Both the position numbers and the translations under genes were made by a program. Positions 1-9,752 of a stretch of 64,000 nucleotides of DNA are shown in pieces. The stretch's first letter is position 1; every line of letters begins with the position of its first letter. The notes beneath the pieces are model-generated. The model saw only the letters and a list, made by a program, of their open reading frames with translations. It was not told the DNA's origin and ran no database searches. Source of the stretch: Nocardia sp. (GTDB lineage Bacteria; Actinomycetota; Actinomycetes; Mycobacteriales; Mycobacteriaceae); the NCBI GenBank assembly GCA_014360565.1, contig JACIXH010000006.1, positions 1-64,000 of the forward strand. The letters run 5' to 3'.

Positions 1-104
1 ACCCAAGCCATGTTCGGAACTGTTGCCTGACCGCTCGTCGAAGAAGACCGTGCAACCCGGGGGCGTCGCCCCCGCCTGTAATCAGATGAACAACAGATGA
101 ATTT

Positions 105-440
105 CGCTAGAGAACAGACGTCGTTGATGCCGACGCCGAGCACGGCCAGGTCCCACCAGCTGCCGTCGTCGATGGCGGCACGCAGGTTGGTCAGGACGTC
201 GCGGGAGGTCGCGCCGCCTTCGCCGTGGTTGTCGGAGGTGATGGTGACCCAGGGGTAGACGGTCTGCCAGTGAGTGATCAGGGCGGTGACGTAGCCGCGG
301 TGGCGGTGCTCGGTGACCTCGATGGTCTCGCCGATTTCGGGCAGGTCGGTCTGAAAGTGCAGGCGCGGATTGTGGGCCTCGAGATGTTGCATGAGGCTGG
401 TGCCAAACCACCCGATCCGCAGTTGAGGGCGAGGCTGGGC
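105..440 (-). pseudogene. N-terminal fragment of an SGNH/GDSL-type hydrolase, apparently truncated near 105-115
   Basis: Manual minus-strand reading gives LRIGWFGTSLMQHLEAHNPRLHFQTDLPEIGETIEVTEHRHRGYVTALITHWQTVYPWVTITSDNHGEGGATSRDVLTNLRAAIDDGSWWDLAVLGVGINDV, then unrelated residues; GTS and GIND blocks fit SGNH hydrolases. Start codon unclear; frame differs from the tracked 82..468 ORF. Confidence 0.55.
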
Positions 441-491
441 GGAGTCGAGTGATCCGGGGTGACGGCACGCGGTGACCTGTGGGGCTACATT

Positions 492-530
492 GCTCTCGCC
501 CCTGGGGCGGTCAGCCTCAGGGGCGAGAGC
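492..530. terminator. Strong inverted repeat, probable terminator at the end of the sugar cluster
   Basis: GCTCTCGCCCCTG (492-504) pairs with CAGGGGCGAGAGC (518-530), 13-bp perfect stem. Confidence 0.75.
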
Positions 531-613
531 ATTGGGCGTCATCTTGAACCCGCTGCCACAGGGAGTGATCGGCGCGCCGGGACAGTGCTCAGCTTCTGGT
601 GGATGTCCGGATG

Positions 614-1657
614 TCACCCAATTCCACCGGGATAGGGCTCGCCAGCCAAGTAGGCGTCCATGTTGGAGAGGATGCCGGCGATCCGGTCGTGTCCCCACTC
701 CGCGACGGAGGCGTTGGATAGGGCACCGCTGACGAAGTTCAGCACGAAGCAGTCGCGCAGGATCAGGTACGGCTCGAGCAGGTCGTCGAGATCGTCGGGC
801 AGCGCGAAGACCTCGGCATAGCCGTCGAGGAAGTCGTGCGCGAACTTTTCGTAGGCGCCTGGAATGGTGTGGGCGATCCGGTGGATCGAGGAGAGCACGG
901 TCGCGAGGTCGAGGATCGGACTTCCCCACCCGCAGTCGTCGAAGTCGATGACCCCGACGCCGCCGGTCGGCAAGCCGATCATGTTCTCGCGGTGCAGATC
1001 ACCGTGGATTCGCGTGTGCTCTGAGGGGTCGGTTGCGGCGAGGACCTGGGTAACCCGGTCGGCGACGGCGCGCAAGGTCTCCCGGCCTCGGTCTCCGAGG
1101 TTCACGGTGGCGTCGGGATCGGTCAGAGCCGCCCCTTTGAGCAGGATTGTTTCGTAGTCCCATGTCGGCCGGTCGAAGTCGGGGATGTCGATGGTGGCGG
1201 CGTTGCGGTGCAGGTGTGCGGTGGCCGCGCCCATCTGCTGGGCGACTCCGGGCTGCTGGTAGGGCGGTTCGGCGGTGCCGGGTACCCAGTGCAGCAGCGC
1301 GAGCGTAGCGGGCTGGTCGTGGCCGGGAACCGTGACGGGCACGACATGGTCGCCGCTGGTCGTGGTCACCGGACCGGGAACGGCGACGCCCCCTGATGCG
1401 GAAAGGCTTTCCAGCCAGGCCATTTCGCTGCGCTGCTGGTCGGCTGGTCGGCCGTCTCGGATGGACAGGCGCGCGACGTAGGAGGTCTCGCTTCCGGCGG
1501 GGGTGACCCGCCAGACGGCGTTGTCCTCGTACTGCTGAAGTTCCAGTTCGGCGGTTGCGGGGATGCCGTAGTGGATCGGCAGGGCGGCGCGGGTCAATCC
1601 GTCGAGAACATGGAGCTGGTCGCTGTGGCTGAGCTCGGAGAACGTGGTTGGTGGCAC
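614..1657 (-). CDS. APH/homoserine kinase-type phosphotransferase
   Basis: IHGDLHRENM and VIDFDDCGWG catalytic motifs. Confidence 0.85.
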   Translation of the reverse strand: MPPTTFSELSHSDQLHVLDGLTRAALPIHYGIPATAELELQQYEDNAVWRVTPAGSETSYVARLSIRDGRPADQQRSEMAWLESLSASGGVAVPGPVTTTSGDHVVPVTVPGHDQPATLALLHWVPGTAEPPYQQPGVAQQMGAATAHLHRNAATIDIPDFDRPTWDYETILLKGAALTDPDATVNLGDRGRETLRAVADRVTQVLAATDPSEHTRIHGDLHRENMIGLPTGGVGVIDFDDCGWGSPILDLATVLSSIHRIAHTIPGAYEKFAHDFLDGYAEVFALPDDLDDLLEPYLILRDCFVLNFVSGALSNASVAEWGHDRIAGILSNMDAYLAGEPYPGGIG

Positions 1658-1773
1658 GGCTTCCTCACGGGGTTGGGTTCCGGCATGGTCAGGCCGGGCG
1701 GGGGCAGATTACACCTGGAGGCGCAGATCGATTCGAGATTTCGATGGCGCAGCGGCGCATAGAGGCAGGGCCA

Positions 1774-2895
1774 TCAGAATACGGAACTCTGGGGCACTTG
1801 AACAGGCATCTTCGTTCCGCTGGCCTGTTCGATGATGCCCAGAAACTGGTCGCGGTAGGTGGCCCATTCCAGGGCGAGCGCGTCGATATCCGGGTGGTGG
1901 GCTGCCATGGCAGCGTCTGCGTCAATGAGCAGTTCTCGGATGAGGGAGGCGAACGCGACGATGTCATCGACCGCGACGAACTCGGCGCGACCGCGGCCCC
2001 CTGCGCTGTCACGGTGGCCGGGGATGTCGGTCAGGATCAGCGGCAATCCGTGTTGGCGGGCCTCGAGGACCGAGATGGGTACGCCTTCGAAGCGGGACAT
2101 CGAGACGAAGCCTGCCGCACCGGCGAGCACGCTGTCGACGAGGTCGCGTTGCCAGACCGCACCGAGCCAGACGACGCTATCGGTGATGTCGAGTGTCGCG
2201 GCGAGCTGGCGCAACGCGATGGTCTGATCGCCGTCACCGATGATGACCAGGCGCGCAGGGGCCGTGGTGTCGGCGATCGCGCGGGCGAAGGCACGCAGGA
2301 GGCTGTCGTGGCCCTTGTGGGGGTAAAGGCTCTGCACGGCAACGATGTAGCGGTCCTGCGCCCAAGCCGCTCCCGGCGGCGCTACAGCGGCAGTGCGGGT
2401 TTCGGTCGCGTTGGTCAAGGTGGTGACCTTGGCGGCCGGGATGCCGACGTCGTCGAGGAGGAACCGAGTGGACCTTCCTCCGACTGCGACGATGTGGTCT
2501 TCGCCGCGGGAGAGGGCTCGGTCGAGTCGGTTCTTGCCACGGCTGCGCAGGTGGGAGTAGTCGGAGTGGCAGAACCGGATGACGGTGCGCGCCAGTCGAA
2601 GAGCGGGCCGGATCGACGGATAGAGCCGTCCGTCGCCGAATTCGAGCACCACGACCTTGTCGCGGACCAGTGCGGCCAGGAACAGGTTGCGGCGCAGCCG
2701 GTTTCGTGGCGCGACGACGAGTTCGGCTGCGGTGGGGAGTTCGGCGACGAGGGCGTTGTCGCGGCCGGGGTCGAGCACGCAGACGGTGACCTCGTATCCC
2801 GCGTCGAGCAGGACGCGGGTGTGCGAGAGCAGTACCCGTTCCAGGCCGCCGACGGTGAAGTGGCGCAGGATGAGGACGATCCGGTTGGTGGACAT
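1774..2895 (-). CDS. Glycosyltransferase, GT4-like
   Basis: From MSTNRIVLILRHFTVGGLERVLL; GGLERV N-terminus, SLYPHKGHDSLLRAFA, FEGVPISVLEARQHGLPLI. Confidence 0.85.
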   Translation of the reverse strand: MSTNRIVLILRHFTVGGLERVLLSHTRVLLDAGYEVTVCVLDPGRDNALVAELPTAAELVVAPRNRLRRNLFLAALVRDKVVVLEFGDGRLYPSIRPALRLARTVIRFCHSDYSHLRSRGKNRLDRALSRGEDHIVAVGGRSTRFLLDDVGIPAAKVTTLTNATETRTAAVAPPGAAWAQDRYIVAVQSLYPHKGHDSLLRAFARAIADTTAPARLVIIGDGDQTIALRQLAATLDITDSVVWLGAVWQRDLVDSVLAGAAGFVSMSRFEGVPISVLEARQHGLPLILTDIPGHRDSAGGRGRAEFVAVDDIVAFASLIRELLIDADAAMAAHHPDIDALALEWATYRDQFLGIIEQASGTKMPVQVPQSSVF

Positions 2896-2956
2896 CGCAT
2901 TTCTCCTTGCTGAGAGGCTGGGCCCGCCGCCGCGGGCTGGGCCCAGCCGGGGTTGA

Positions 2957-3724
2957 TCAGGCGGTGCGGTGGACCTTGTGCTGGGCGGCCTGGGCCAGGG
3001 GGCGGACCTCGAGCAGATCGATGTCGACATGCGGGGGCCGCGTGACGCACCAGACGATGATCTCGGCGATGTCGGCGGGAACCAGGGGGTTCTCGACGCC
3101 CTGGTAGACCGCGTCGATCGCGGTCTGGTCGTTGCCGAATCGGGAGCGCATGAACTCGCCGCCACGCTCGTCGCCGCGCATCATCCCGGGGGCGACCTCG
3201 GTGATCCGGACGGGTTCGCCGTTGAGCTCCAGGCGCAGGGTCCCCACCATCGCGGCGAGGGCGTGTTTGCTGGCGGCGTAGGCGGCGCCGCGTTCGTAGG
3301 CGACACGGCCGACGGTGGAGCCGAGGAACACGATGTGCCCTCGGTTGTCGATGAGCTGCGGGAGCAGAGCCTGGCTGGTCCGCAGGCTTCCCACGACGTT
3401 GGTGTCGTAGGTGGCGTGCCAGTCTGCGACGTCGCTGTCGGCGATCGTAGCTGCGGGAGTGGGGATTCCGGCGTTGTTGACCAGCAGGGTCAGCGGCAGT
3501 GGGTGCTCGGCGACGGTCCGGGCGAGCGCCGCGACGGAGTCGGCGTCGGTGACGTCGAGGTGATGGTTGGTGATGCCGGTGGCGCTGGGGTTCTCGGTGC
3601 TCAGGCGTCGAGATGCCGCCAGCACGGTGTAGCCGGCCGCGTGCAGGGCGTGGGCGGTGGCCGCGCCGATGCCGACGCTCGCGCCGGTGACGACGGCCAG
3701 GCCCCGCGATTGGGTGGTGGTCAT
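2957..3724 (-). CDS. Short-chain dehydrogenase/reductase
   Basis: TGASVGIGAAT, NNAG, YAASKHAL motifs. Confidence 0.93.
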   Translation of the reverse strand: MTTTQSRGLAVVTGASVGIGAATAHALHAAGYTVLAASRRLSTENPSATGITNHHLDVTDADSVAALARTVAEHPLPLTLLVNNAGIPTPAATIADSDVADWHATYDTNVVGSLRTSQALLPQLIDNRGHIVFLGSTVGRVAYERGAAYAASKHALAAMVGTLRLELNGEPVRITEVAPGMMRGDERGGEFMRSRFGNDQTAIDAVYQGVENPLVPADIAEIIVWCVTRPPHVDIDLLEVRPLAQAAQHKVHRTA

Positions 3725-3793
3725 GGGTGTCCTTCCTCAGTGTTCGGATGGGATCGGATGGGAGTTCTCGGGTAACCGCGCCGGGCGCGAGGC

Positions 3794-4543
3794 TCAGGTG
3801 TCGAGCAGCCAGGCGTGGGCGGGGTCGGTGTGGAGGGCGAAGTGGTGATCGGTGTCGCCGTGGGCGGCCCACAGGTAGTAGAGGTCGTGGCCGCCAGCCG
3901 CGGCGATCGCGTGGTAGCCGTGGGTGACCGTGGCGATGCTGGTGTCGAGGACGACGGTGGAGCAGGCGTCGGCGACGGTGTCGTCGTAGGTGAGCAGCAC
4001 GCCGAAGCCGGTGGCGGGGCGGACCCGGAACGCGAAGGCTTCCTGCAGCGCGGTTTCACGGGGCGGGTCGCTGATCGAGTGGCGATGTGGTGGATACGTC
4101 GACCAGCGGCCGTCGCGGGCGATGGTCTCCCCGAGCAGCAATCCGCCGGTTCGGGGAGGTGCCAGCAGCGTGGTGACTTCACGTTCCCAGCTGCGGTGCC
4201 CGCGCGTCTCCGGGGTGACCGCCGTGACGGGGGAAGCGGGCCCGGTGGTGCGGATGTCGCCGAGCGGGGCGTGGACCTGGATCAGGTCCGCGCCGTCGGG
4301 TCCGGCGGTGACCGACGCCGCGGTGCTGGCCGGGAAGTACCAGCCGACGGCGGGCGCGGTGAAGGGGTCGGCGCGCTCGGCGATGTGGGTGTCATCGCCG
4401 GTTCGGGTGGTGATGTGGCCGGCGATCAGGATCAGGGCCGTTTCCTGGTCGGGGCGGTCCTCGACGGCGAGGTGCTCGCCTGCGGTGAGCAGGTGCCGGG
4501 TCAGTGTCAGGCCGTTGGGTGTGCGAGCCAGCGCGGTGGTCAT
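3794..4543 (-). CDS. KduI/IolB-like (5-deoxy-glucuronate isomerase family) cupin
   Basis: GETIARDGRWSTYPPHRHS signature and FGVLLTYDD...YHAIAAAGGHDLYYLW. Confidence 0.8.
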   Translation of the reverse strand: MTTALARTPNGLTLTRHLLTAGEHLAVEDRPDQETALILIAGHITTRTGDDTHIAERADPFTAPAVGWYFPASTAASVTAGPDGADLIQVHAPLGDIRTTGPASPVTAVTPETRGHRSWEREVTTLLAPPRTGGLLLGETIARDGRWSTYPPHRHSISDPPRETALQEAFAFRVRPATGFGVLLTYDDTVADACSTVVLDTSIATVTHGYHAIAAAGGHDLYYLWAAHGDTDHHFALHTDPAHAWLLDT

Positions 4544-5640
4544 CTCGATGCTCCGAACGTCGTCGTGGGATCTGGAATGGGCAGGGGGTGGTGGGTGAGG
4601 CTGGCGGGGTGCATGGTGGCGCCGGTGGCGACCGCGCGCGCCGCGTCGGCCGCGGTGGCGAAGGCCATGCTGTGCTGGTCGGTCACGGCGGCGGGCAGGG
4701 CGGCCAGCATCGCGGTGTCGGCGCCGGCGTGGGTGCCCGGTTCTCGCGGGATCTGGTAGCGGGCACCGGGGCCGTTGTGCGGGCGCAGGTCGATCAGGTG
4801 CGGGCCGGCGTGTGCGTCGTAGTGGATCGTGAGGGTGCCCGCAGTACCGAACAGGTGGCAGGTGTAGCCCTCGTCGTCGGCGTTGGTGGTGAGCGTGTAG
4901 CGCGCGTACGCGCCGGTGTCGTAGGCGATGTCGGCGGCGATCGTGTCGTGGATGTCGGTGCCGGGCAGCAGCATTGGGTCATCTGGCTTGTAGTGCCGGT
5001 GTTGCAGGGTCGCGGTGACGGTGCTCGGGTGTGCGTGCAGCCACCAGGCGAGCAGATCGAGGTGGTGGCAGGCCTTGGTGACCTCGAGCCCGCCAGAGGC
5101 CGCGCGGCGGCGGTGCCAGCGCTGGAAGTAGCTGGCCGAATGGGAGACGTTGAGCCGGTAGTGGAATTCGGCGTCGGCCACCGTGCCGATCAGCCCGTCG
5201 GCGAGCATCTGGTGGACCTGGGTGTGGACGTTGGTGAAGCGCAGGTTGTGCGCGACGAGCAGCACTGCCCCGCCCTGCATTCCGGCGTGAGCGAGGGCTA
5301 CCGCGTCATCGATAGTGGTCGCCAACGGTTTCTCCACCAGCGCCGCGCACCGCGCCGCGAGGGCTCGCTCGACGAAGTGGCGGTGCTCGGCATCCGGTGT
5401 GGCGATGACGACCAGGTCGGGTTCGGTGTCGACGAGGACCTGGTCGATGTCTGCGGGCCCGGCGACGGTGCCCGCGAACCGGTGGCCGTCGTGGTCGAGT
5501 GTGTGCTGATCTCGGTCGATCACGGCGACCAGTTCCGCGGCGGCGACCCGCGCGCCGAAGGCACCGTTGAGCCACGGCAAGTACAGCTTTCGGGCGCGAG
5601 TGCCCGCCCCGATCAACACGACCCGCATGGGCGTGCTCAT
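4540..5640 (-). CDS. Gfo/Idh/MocA family oxidoreductase
   Basis: VVLIGAGTRARKLYLPWL, VIATPDAEHRHFVERAL, VEKPLATT; 4-bp overlap with neighbour. Confidence 0.9.
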   Translation of the reverse strand: MSTPMRVVLIGAGTRARKLYLPWLNGAFGARVAAAELVAVIDRDQHTLDHDGHRFAGTVAGPADIDQVLVDTEPDLVVIATPDAEHRHFVERALAARCAALVEKPLATTIDDAVALAHAGMQGGAVLLVAHNLRFTNVHTQVHQMLADGLIGTVADAEFHYRLNVSHSASYFQRWHRRRAASGGLEVTKACHHLDLLAWWLHAHPSTVTATLQHRHYKPDDPMLLPGTDIHDTIAADIAYDTGAYARYTLTTNADDEGYTCHLFGTAGTLTIHYDAHAGPHLIDLRPHNGPGARYQIPREPGTHAGADTAMLAALPAAVTDQHSMAFATAADAARAVATGATMHPASLTHHPLPIPDPTTTFGASR

Positions 5641-6923
5641 CGCGGGCCGTCCGCATCGTCGGCGACGAGTCGGCCGTCGAGCACGACCGACGCCAAGGTC
5701 AGATCGGCGTCCCAGAGGGTGAGGTTCGCGCGGGCCCCGGGCCGTAGTGTCCCGATCCTCGGGTAGCGGCCCAGGACTTTGGCCGGAGTCGCGGTGGCCA
5801 TCGTCAGAACCTCACGGACCGAGGCGCCGGTCAGCGCCCGCATCCGCGCCAGTGTGCTCGACAGCGCGACGATGCTGCCGCACAGGCTGTTCGCCGTGGT
5901 CGTGGTGGCGTAGCCGTCGTGCACGCGCCCGGTAGCCGCACCGGTGCGGAACGTGTACCCGGTCGGCAGGCCCATCCCCGCAGTCGCATCCGATACCAGG
6001 CACAGCCGTTCCGGGCCGAGGCAGCGTAGGGCGATGGTCAGCAGCTCGGCGGGCAGATGATGGCCGTCGGCGATGAGTTCGGCGGTGAACTCGTCGGAGG
6101 CCAGCGACGCCTCGAGCAGGCCCGGCATCCGGTGTACGCCGGGCCGGGTGAGCGCGGATTGGCCACTCCACAGGTGCGCGAGATGGGTCGCTCCCCGGTT
6201 CCGGGCGGTCTGGAGCTGGGCCGGGGTCGCCTGGCTGTGGCCGACCGAGACCCGCACGCCGTGGTCGACGAGGTAGGAGATCACGGTGTCGGCCTCGGGT
6301 AGTTCCGGTGCGAGGGTCACCATCTGCAGGGCGGTCGGCACCGGCGTCAGCTCGGCGAGCAGCTTGGCCGGAGACCGAAGATGGGCGAGGTCGTGGGCAC
6401 CGCGCTGGTCGGCGGCCAGGCAGGGTCCTTCCAGGTGCACCCCGGCCAGGGTGGTCGCGTCGTCGTCGGTGAGCAGATCAGCAGCAGTGGCCAGGGCCGC
6501 GGCGGTGGCCTGGGCGGTGGTGCTGGCCAGAGTGGCCAGCGCGGTGGTCGTTCCGGCTCGCAGGTGGGTATCGAGGATGTGGCGCCAGGCCGCTGGGTCG
6601 GGTTCGGTGAAGTCGTGCCCGAGAGCGCCGTGCAGGTGCAGGTCGACCAGGCCGGGCCCGACCAGTTTCTCGTTGGCCTCGAGCACGCGCGGGTGGTGGC
6701 CGCAGCCGGTGGGGTCCGCCGTGACGGTCCCTTCGCAGACCGCGATCTGTCCTTGGGCGGTGTGCGTGGGGTCGGCCAGCACGAGGTTGGACGACCGCAC
6801 GATCAGGCACCCGGGCGGCCTCATGCTTGCACCATCGGCGCACGCTGCGGCGAGCTCGTGCAGGCGCATCGTGTCCCGGCGTCGGAGCCGGGCAGATGGC
6901 GGTCGTAGGAGCCACCGTCCCAC
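5637..6923 (-). CDS. N-acetylglucosamine-6-phosphate deacetylase-like amidohydrolase
   Basis: GPGLVDLHLHGALGHDF, GVHLEGPCLA, VGHSQAT, THLAHLWSGQSAL, LVSDATAGMGLP; true start probably downstream at about 6871 or 6823. Confidence 0.85.
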   Translation of the reverse strand: MGRWLLRPPSARLRRRDTMRLHELAAACADGASMRPPGCLIVRSSNLVLADPTHTAQGQIAVCEGTVTADPTGCGHHPRVLEANEKLVGPGLVDLHLHGALGHDFTEPDPAAWRHILDTHLRAGTTTALATLASTTAQATAAALATAADLLTDDDATTLAGVHLEGPCLAADQRGAHDLAHLRSPAKLLAELTPVPTALQMVTLAPELPEADTVISYLVDHGVRVSVGHSQATPAQLQTARNRGATHLAHLWSGQSALTRPGVHRMPGLLEASLASDEFTAELIADGHHLPAELLTIALRCLGPERLCLVSDATAGMGLPTGYTFRTGAATGRVHDGYATTTTANSLCGSIVALSSTLARMRALTGASVREVLTMATATPAKVLGRYPRIGTLRPGARANLTLWDADLTLASVVLDGRLVADDADGPR

Positions 6924-8047
6924 AGGTAGCGGGTGCCATCGGTGACGAGCGGATCATGCAGGGCGCGTGCGACTTCGGTGTCGAGGGCCCCGGTCAGCGC
7001 CTCGGCGAGGCCGACTTTGCGCAGGATGCCGAGCTGGTGCAGCCGCTCGGAGTGGACTTGCTGTTCGACCTCCCGTATCTGGCGCGGAATCGCGATCGTG
7101 TTGACGGCGGTCGCGAGCACTTCGCCGAGCATGTTCGCGCCAGCGGCACCGATGAACAGGTCCGCGGCCCGCATCCACGGCTTCAGATCCGCCTCGTAGG
7201 CGCGAACCTCGACCGTGTCGTCGTCAGACCAATACTGTTGCAGCGCCGCCAGATCCGCCGGTTCGAGGTAGGGGCCGGTGACAAGCAGCGCCCGATCGAA
7301 CGCACTACGCCGTGTGGTCAGCGCCCGCGAAAGCGCTTGCCACAGCTCGCCCGCGCCCTGGCCCCCGCCCATGGCCGCGACCACCAACCGTTGATCAGCG
7401 TCGACACCGAGCAGGGTGCGTGCCTGATCGCGGGTGTAGGAGACCGGTTCAGCGAGGTATCCGGTGTAGTGCAACCGTTGTGCGGCTTCGCCGGTGAGAC
7501 GGTAATACTCGGCGAGGTCGAACACCTCCGGGTGGATGTGGACGTTGAACTGGCAGTAGTGATCGAGCACCCAGGGACCACGGTGTTGGGGACCGAAATA
7601 CTTGCGCATGGTCTTGTCCCGGTCGAACAGCACCCCGCGCAGGCTCAGCACCGCGTGCGTGGGGTATCGCGCTTCCAGTGCGGGTACCAGTTCGTCGTCG
7701 GTGCCGCGCGGGATGTGGTCGCTGATCAGCACTTCGGGTCGGTAGTGGCGCAGGAACGTCGTGATCAGGTCGGCGCGGGCCTGGTGCAGGGTCGCTTCGC
7801 TGATGGCTAGGCGCGGGCGTAGGTTCCATCCGCTCGGGTCGTCGAAGTTGGCGAACGAGGGAATCTTGATGAGGTCGACCTCGTCTGGCAACAGGTCCAG
7901 GCCCCGGTAGGCGCCGGTGATCCCCGCGATCGAGTACGCCCCCGGTGATCGCAGCAGGTGATGGGCGACTTTGGCTGCTCCGGAGGTGTGGCCCAGGGAC
8001 CTGCCGTTGTGCCAGTACAGCGCGACGGTGCGCGGGTGCAGGGTCAT
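6821..8047 (-). CDS. Glycosyltransferase, MurG/GT28-like
   Basis: From MTLHPRTVALYWHNGRSLGHTSGAAKV; C-terminal LFIGAAGANMLGEVLATAVNTIAIPRQIREVEQQVHSERL; ATGA overlap with the deacetylase. Confidence 0.75.
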   Translation of the reverse strand: MTLHPRTVALYWHNGRSLGHTSGAAKVAHHLLRSPGAYSIAGITGAYRGLDLLPDEVDLIKIPSFANFDDPSGWNLRPRLAISEATLHQARADLITTFLRHYRPEVLISDHIPRGTDDELVPALEARYPTHAVLSLRGVLFDRDKTMRKYFGPQHRGPWVLDHYCQFNVHIHPEVFDLAEYYRLTGEAAQRLHYTGYLAEPVSYTRDQARTLLGVDADQRLVVAAMGGGQGAGELWQALSRALTTRRSAFDRALLVTGPYLEPADLAALQQYWSDDDTVEVRAYEADLKPWMRAADLFIGAAGANMLGEVLATAVNTIAIPRQIREVEQQVHSERLHQLGILRKVGLAEALTGALDTEVARALHDPLVTDGTRYLWDGGSYDRHLPGSDAGTRCACTSSPQRAPMVQA

Positions 8048-8793
8048 CGGAGTACTCCTGTGGTTCTGCCGGCGGCGGTGTCGACGCGTCGGGCGTTGTG
8101 CTGGGCGGTCGCCGGGTCGGTGTCGGCATCGAGCGCGGCCTGGAACGCGGGCAGGCTCCAACTGGGGTCGACCTGGATGCGCGGCAGGCTGTAGGGGTGG
8201 CCGATGTCGACGCGGTGGTGTTCGTCGGTCGTCATCGCCAGCGGGTAGACGCGCGCCACCACGCGCTGCACCCGCAGGTCGTAGGCGCCGTAGGGGTAGA
8301 CGAAGGTGGTCGGTGGATCGCCGAGCAGCTCGGTGAGCGTTTCCCGGTCACCCAGGACCTGCCACGCGAGGCCGAGATCGGTTGCGGTGGTGAGACGTTG
8401 GTGGGTGTAGCCGTGTGCGGCGACGGTGCGCCCGCTCGCGAGCCACCGGCGCACCCCAACCAGATCCGCCATCTGCTCGACGACATGTGGTGTCGATCGC
8501 GGTAGGTCGGTGGTGAGGTACCCGCCGCACACGGCCATCACCGCGGGCAGCCCGTGCTGTTCGAGGACCGGCAGGACCGTGGTGATCGTGTTGGTGTATC
8601 CGTCGTCGAAAGTGAGCAGCACCGACCTGGCCGGCGGCTGCATACCGGCGGTGAGCATCCGATGCAGGTCGGTCTCGGTCAGCACCGTGTACTGCTCGGC
8701 GAGCAGCTGCATCTGGGCGCGGAATCGGTTCAGGGGCACCGACATCGGGTCGGTGACCGCGTCGTCGACGAGGTGATACATCAGGATGTGCAT
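8044..8793 (-). CDS. Polysaccharide deacetylase
   Basis: MYHLVDD, VLLTFDDGYTNTITTVLPVLEQHGLPAVMAV, HGYTHQRL. Confidence 0.9.
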   Translation of the reverse strand: MHILMYHLVDDAVTDPMSVPLNRFRAQMQLLAEQYTVLTETDLHRMLTAGMQPPARSVLLTFDDGYTNTITTVLPVLEQHGLPAVMAVCGGYLTTDLPRSTPHVVEQMADLVGVRRWLASGRTVAAHGYTHQRLTTATDLGLAWQVLGDRETLTELLGDPPTTFVYPYGAYDLRVQRVVARVYPLAMTTDEHHRVDIGHPYSLPRIQVDPSWSLPAFQAALDADTDPATAQHNARRVDTAAGRTTGVLR

Positions 8794-9752
8794 CGACTCA
8801 CCTCGCTCAGCTGGTGATGCCAGGCGATGGTGCGCTCCAGGCCCTCGCGCAACCCGCAGGTGGTGACGGACGGAAACAGCGCGCGCAGTCGCGTCGGATC
8901 GGCGTGGGAATGGGCGACGTCGCCGGGTCGGGGCGCGGTGTGCTCGACAGTGAGTTCGCACCCGAGGAGTTCGGCGATCTCCTCGGCGACCTCGAGGACC
9001 GAATGCGGGGTGCCGAAGGCCAGATTCACCGGCCACGGGCTGGTCACCTGGTCGACGATCGCGGCGCTGATCACCTGGCACACGGTGTCGACGAAGGTCC
9101 AGTCGCGGGTCTGGGTGCCGTCACCGTGCACCCGGATCGGTTCCTGGGCCAGCATGGCGGCGATGAAGCGGGGAATGACCGCGGCGTAGGGGTGTCCGGC
9201 CCGCTGGCCTGGCCCGAAGACGTTGAAGAACCGTAGCGGCAGGACCGGCAGCCCGAAGCTGGCGTGGTAGGCGCCGAGGTAGGCCTCCGACGCCAGTTTG
9301 GTCACCGCGTACGGACTCACTGGCATCGCCGCAGAGCTCTCCACGCGTGGCAGTTGAGGGTTCGCCCCGTACACCGATGACGACGAGGCCGCGATCACCA
9401 GCGGACCGTCGACCTGGCGGCAGGCTTCCAGGACCTGCAGCGTGCCAGTGGCATTGGCGTGGTGGCTGGCCAGCGGGTGCTGGATCGAACGCGGCACCGA
9501 CCCGAGCGCGGCGAGATGAACAACCGCATCGGCACCGGCGACCGCGTCGGCGACTGCATCAGCGTCGAGGATGGTGGCGAGGCGGAAGTCGATCGCGGAC
9601 CGGTCGGCGCCCAGGCTCTCCACGGTGCCGGTCGAGCAGTCGTCGATGACGGTGACCGCCCCGATCGCCGGGTCCCGCAACAGCCGGTGGACCAGGTTCG
9701 AGCCGATGAACCCGGCGCCGCCGGTCACCGTGACCCGCAGGCCGGGCTTCAC
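8781..9752 (-). CDS. NAD-dependent nucleotide-sugar epimerase/dehydratase
   Basis: GTG start; VTVTGGAGFIGSNLVHRLL, SSSSVYG, YAVTKLASE. Confidence 0.92.
   Translation of the reverse strand: MKPGLRVTVTGGAGFIGSNLVHRLLRDPAIGAVTVIDDCSTGTVESLGADRSAIDFRLATILDADAVADAVAGADAVVHLAALGSVPRSIQHPLASHHANATGTLQVLEACRQVDGPLVIAASSSSVYGANPQLPRVESSAAMPVSPYAVTKLASEAYLGAYHASFGLPVLPLRFFNVFGPGQRAGHPYAAVIPRFIAAMLAQEPIRVHGDGTQTRDWTFVDTVCQVISAAIVDQVTSPWPVNLAFGTPHSVLEVAEEIAELLGCELTVEHTAPRPGDVAHSHADPTRLRALFPSVTTCGLREGLERTIAWHHQLSEVSRCTS

Noticed and set aside
1648-2913. 421-aa plus-strand ORF opposite the GT4 gene (and similar long antisense ORFs, e.g. 32844-35369, 4504-5766, 25736-26494)
   Set aside because: GC-rich third-position shadow ORFs; the opposite strand has recognisable family motifs.
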